From: Treponema sp. | GTDB taxonomy: Bacteria > Spirochaetota > Spirochaetia > Treponematales > Breznakiellaceae | NCBI GenBank assembly: GCA_031255815.1 | Contig: JAIRRU010000164.1 | Span: 1 to 5,207 of the forward strand | Reading direction: 5' to 3' | Length of the DNA: 5,207 nt | Shown: positions 5,122-5,207 of the stretch, piece by piece | Layout: the number at the start of each line of letters is the position of its first letter | Position numbering within the stretch: position 1 is the stretch's first letter | Program-made: the position numbers and the translations under genes | The notes under the pieces: model-generated | What the model was told of the DNA's origin: nothing | Database searches by the model: none | The model's input: only the letters and a program-made list of their open reading frames with translations

Positions 5122-5207
5122 ATTCCCCGTTACCCGGCAAATGGGGATTTGAAGCGGCGCCCCCGCCGCCAGGAAAAGGGCGCAGGAGGCGCCCGGCAGG
5201 GGGCGCC
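5122..5207 (+). repeat. 86-bp GC-rich repeat block, copy 2 (cut by the window end)
   Basis: This is a copy of 4934-5019 at an offset of 188 bp with three mismatches. It again carries the inner hairpin GGGCGC-AGGAG-GCGCCC (5178-5194) with CAGGAGG at 5183-5189. The outer stem has one changed base (A at 5198 for C). The copy runs off the window, so the array probably continues. Confidence 0.85.

Noticed and set aside
4847..5140. 97-codon minus-strand open frame containing GDLNPRHRVPK
   Set aside because: It runs antisense through tRNA-Pro and the repeat array. The GDLNPRH-type peptide is a well-known artefact of translating tRNA genes backwards, and the repeated ESFG segments come from the DNA repeats.
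4934..5207. Integron attC sites or a CRISPR array
   Set aside because: GTTAGGA and GTTAGCC only partly fit the attC core and lack matched partner sites. The repeats are too long, too few and too uneven for CRISPR.

Overview
The window looks like GC-rich chromosomal DNA from a spirochaete, most probably a Treponema-type bacterium such as those of termite guts. This assignment is an inference from protein style (a PilZ/GAF-like protein, a ComFB-domain fusion, an HD phosphohydrolase) and not from a marker gene; confidence is moderate to low. No phage, transposase, integrase, CRISPR or rRNA genes are visible.

Layout. Positions 1-446 hold two head-to-tail copies of a 219-bp non-coding element (96% identical by direct comparison) rich in inverted repeats. 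Positions 474-2300/2369 hold a two-gene minus-strand operon: a small exported protein of unknown function, then, 9 nt downstream, a 408-aa protein in which the two halves of a PilZ c-di-GMP-binding signature are separated by a GAF-like segment. A divergent promoter region (about 2370-2601) separates this operon from a plus-strand HD-domain phosphohydrolase of the SAMHD1/COG1078 type (2602-3891). After a 174-nt spacer comes a 240-aa protein (4066-4788) that joins a ComFB domain to a C-terminal transthyretin/carboxypeptidase-regulatory-like beta domain. A tRNA-Pro(UGG) gene follows at 4858-4930.

Downstream of the tRNA, to the window end, is an array of GC-rich repeats. The last 18 nt of the tRNA plus 2 flanking bases are copied perfectly 149 bp downstream and again, degenerately, a little further on. 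An 86-bp block occurs twice, the second copy running off the window. Three predicted hairpins here present the same loop heptamer, CAGGAGG, which resembles both a Shine-Dalgarno sequence and the CsrA-binding loop motif.

How the genes might work together: PilZ and ComFB are both cyclic-dinucleotide receptor families, so two candidate second-messenger effectors lie on either side of a nucleotide-handling HD enzyme. The signalling link is suggestive only, because the genes are not in one operon. The most unusual parts of the window are the tRNA-anchored repeat array, the split PilZ protein and the ComFB-beta-domain fusion.
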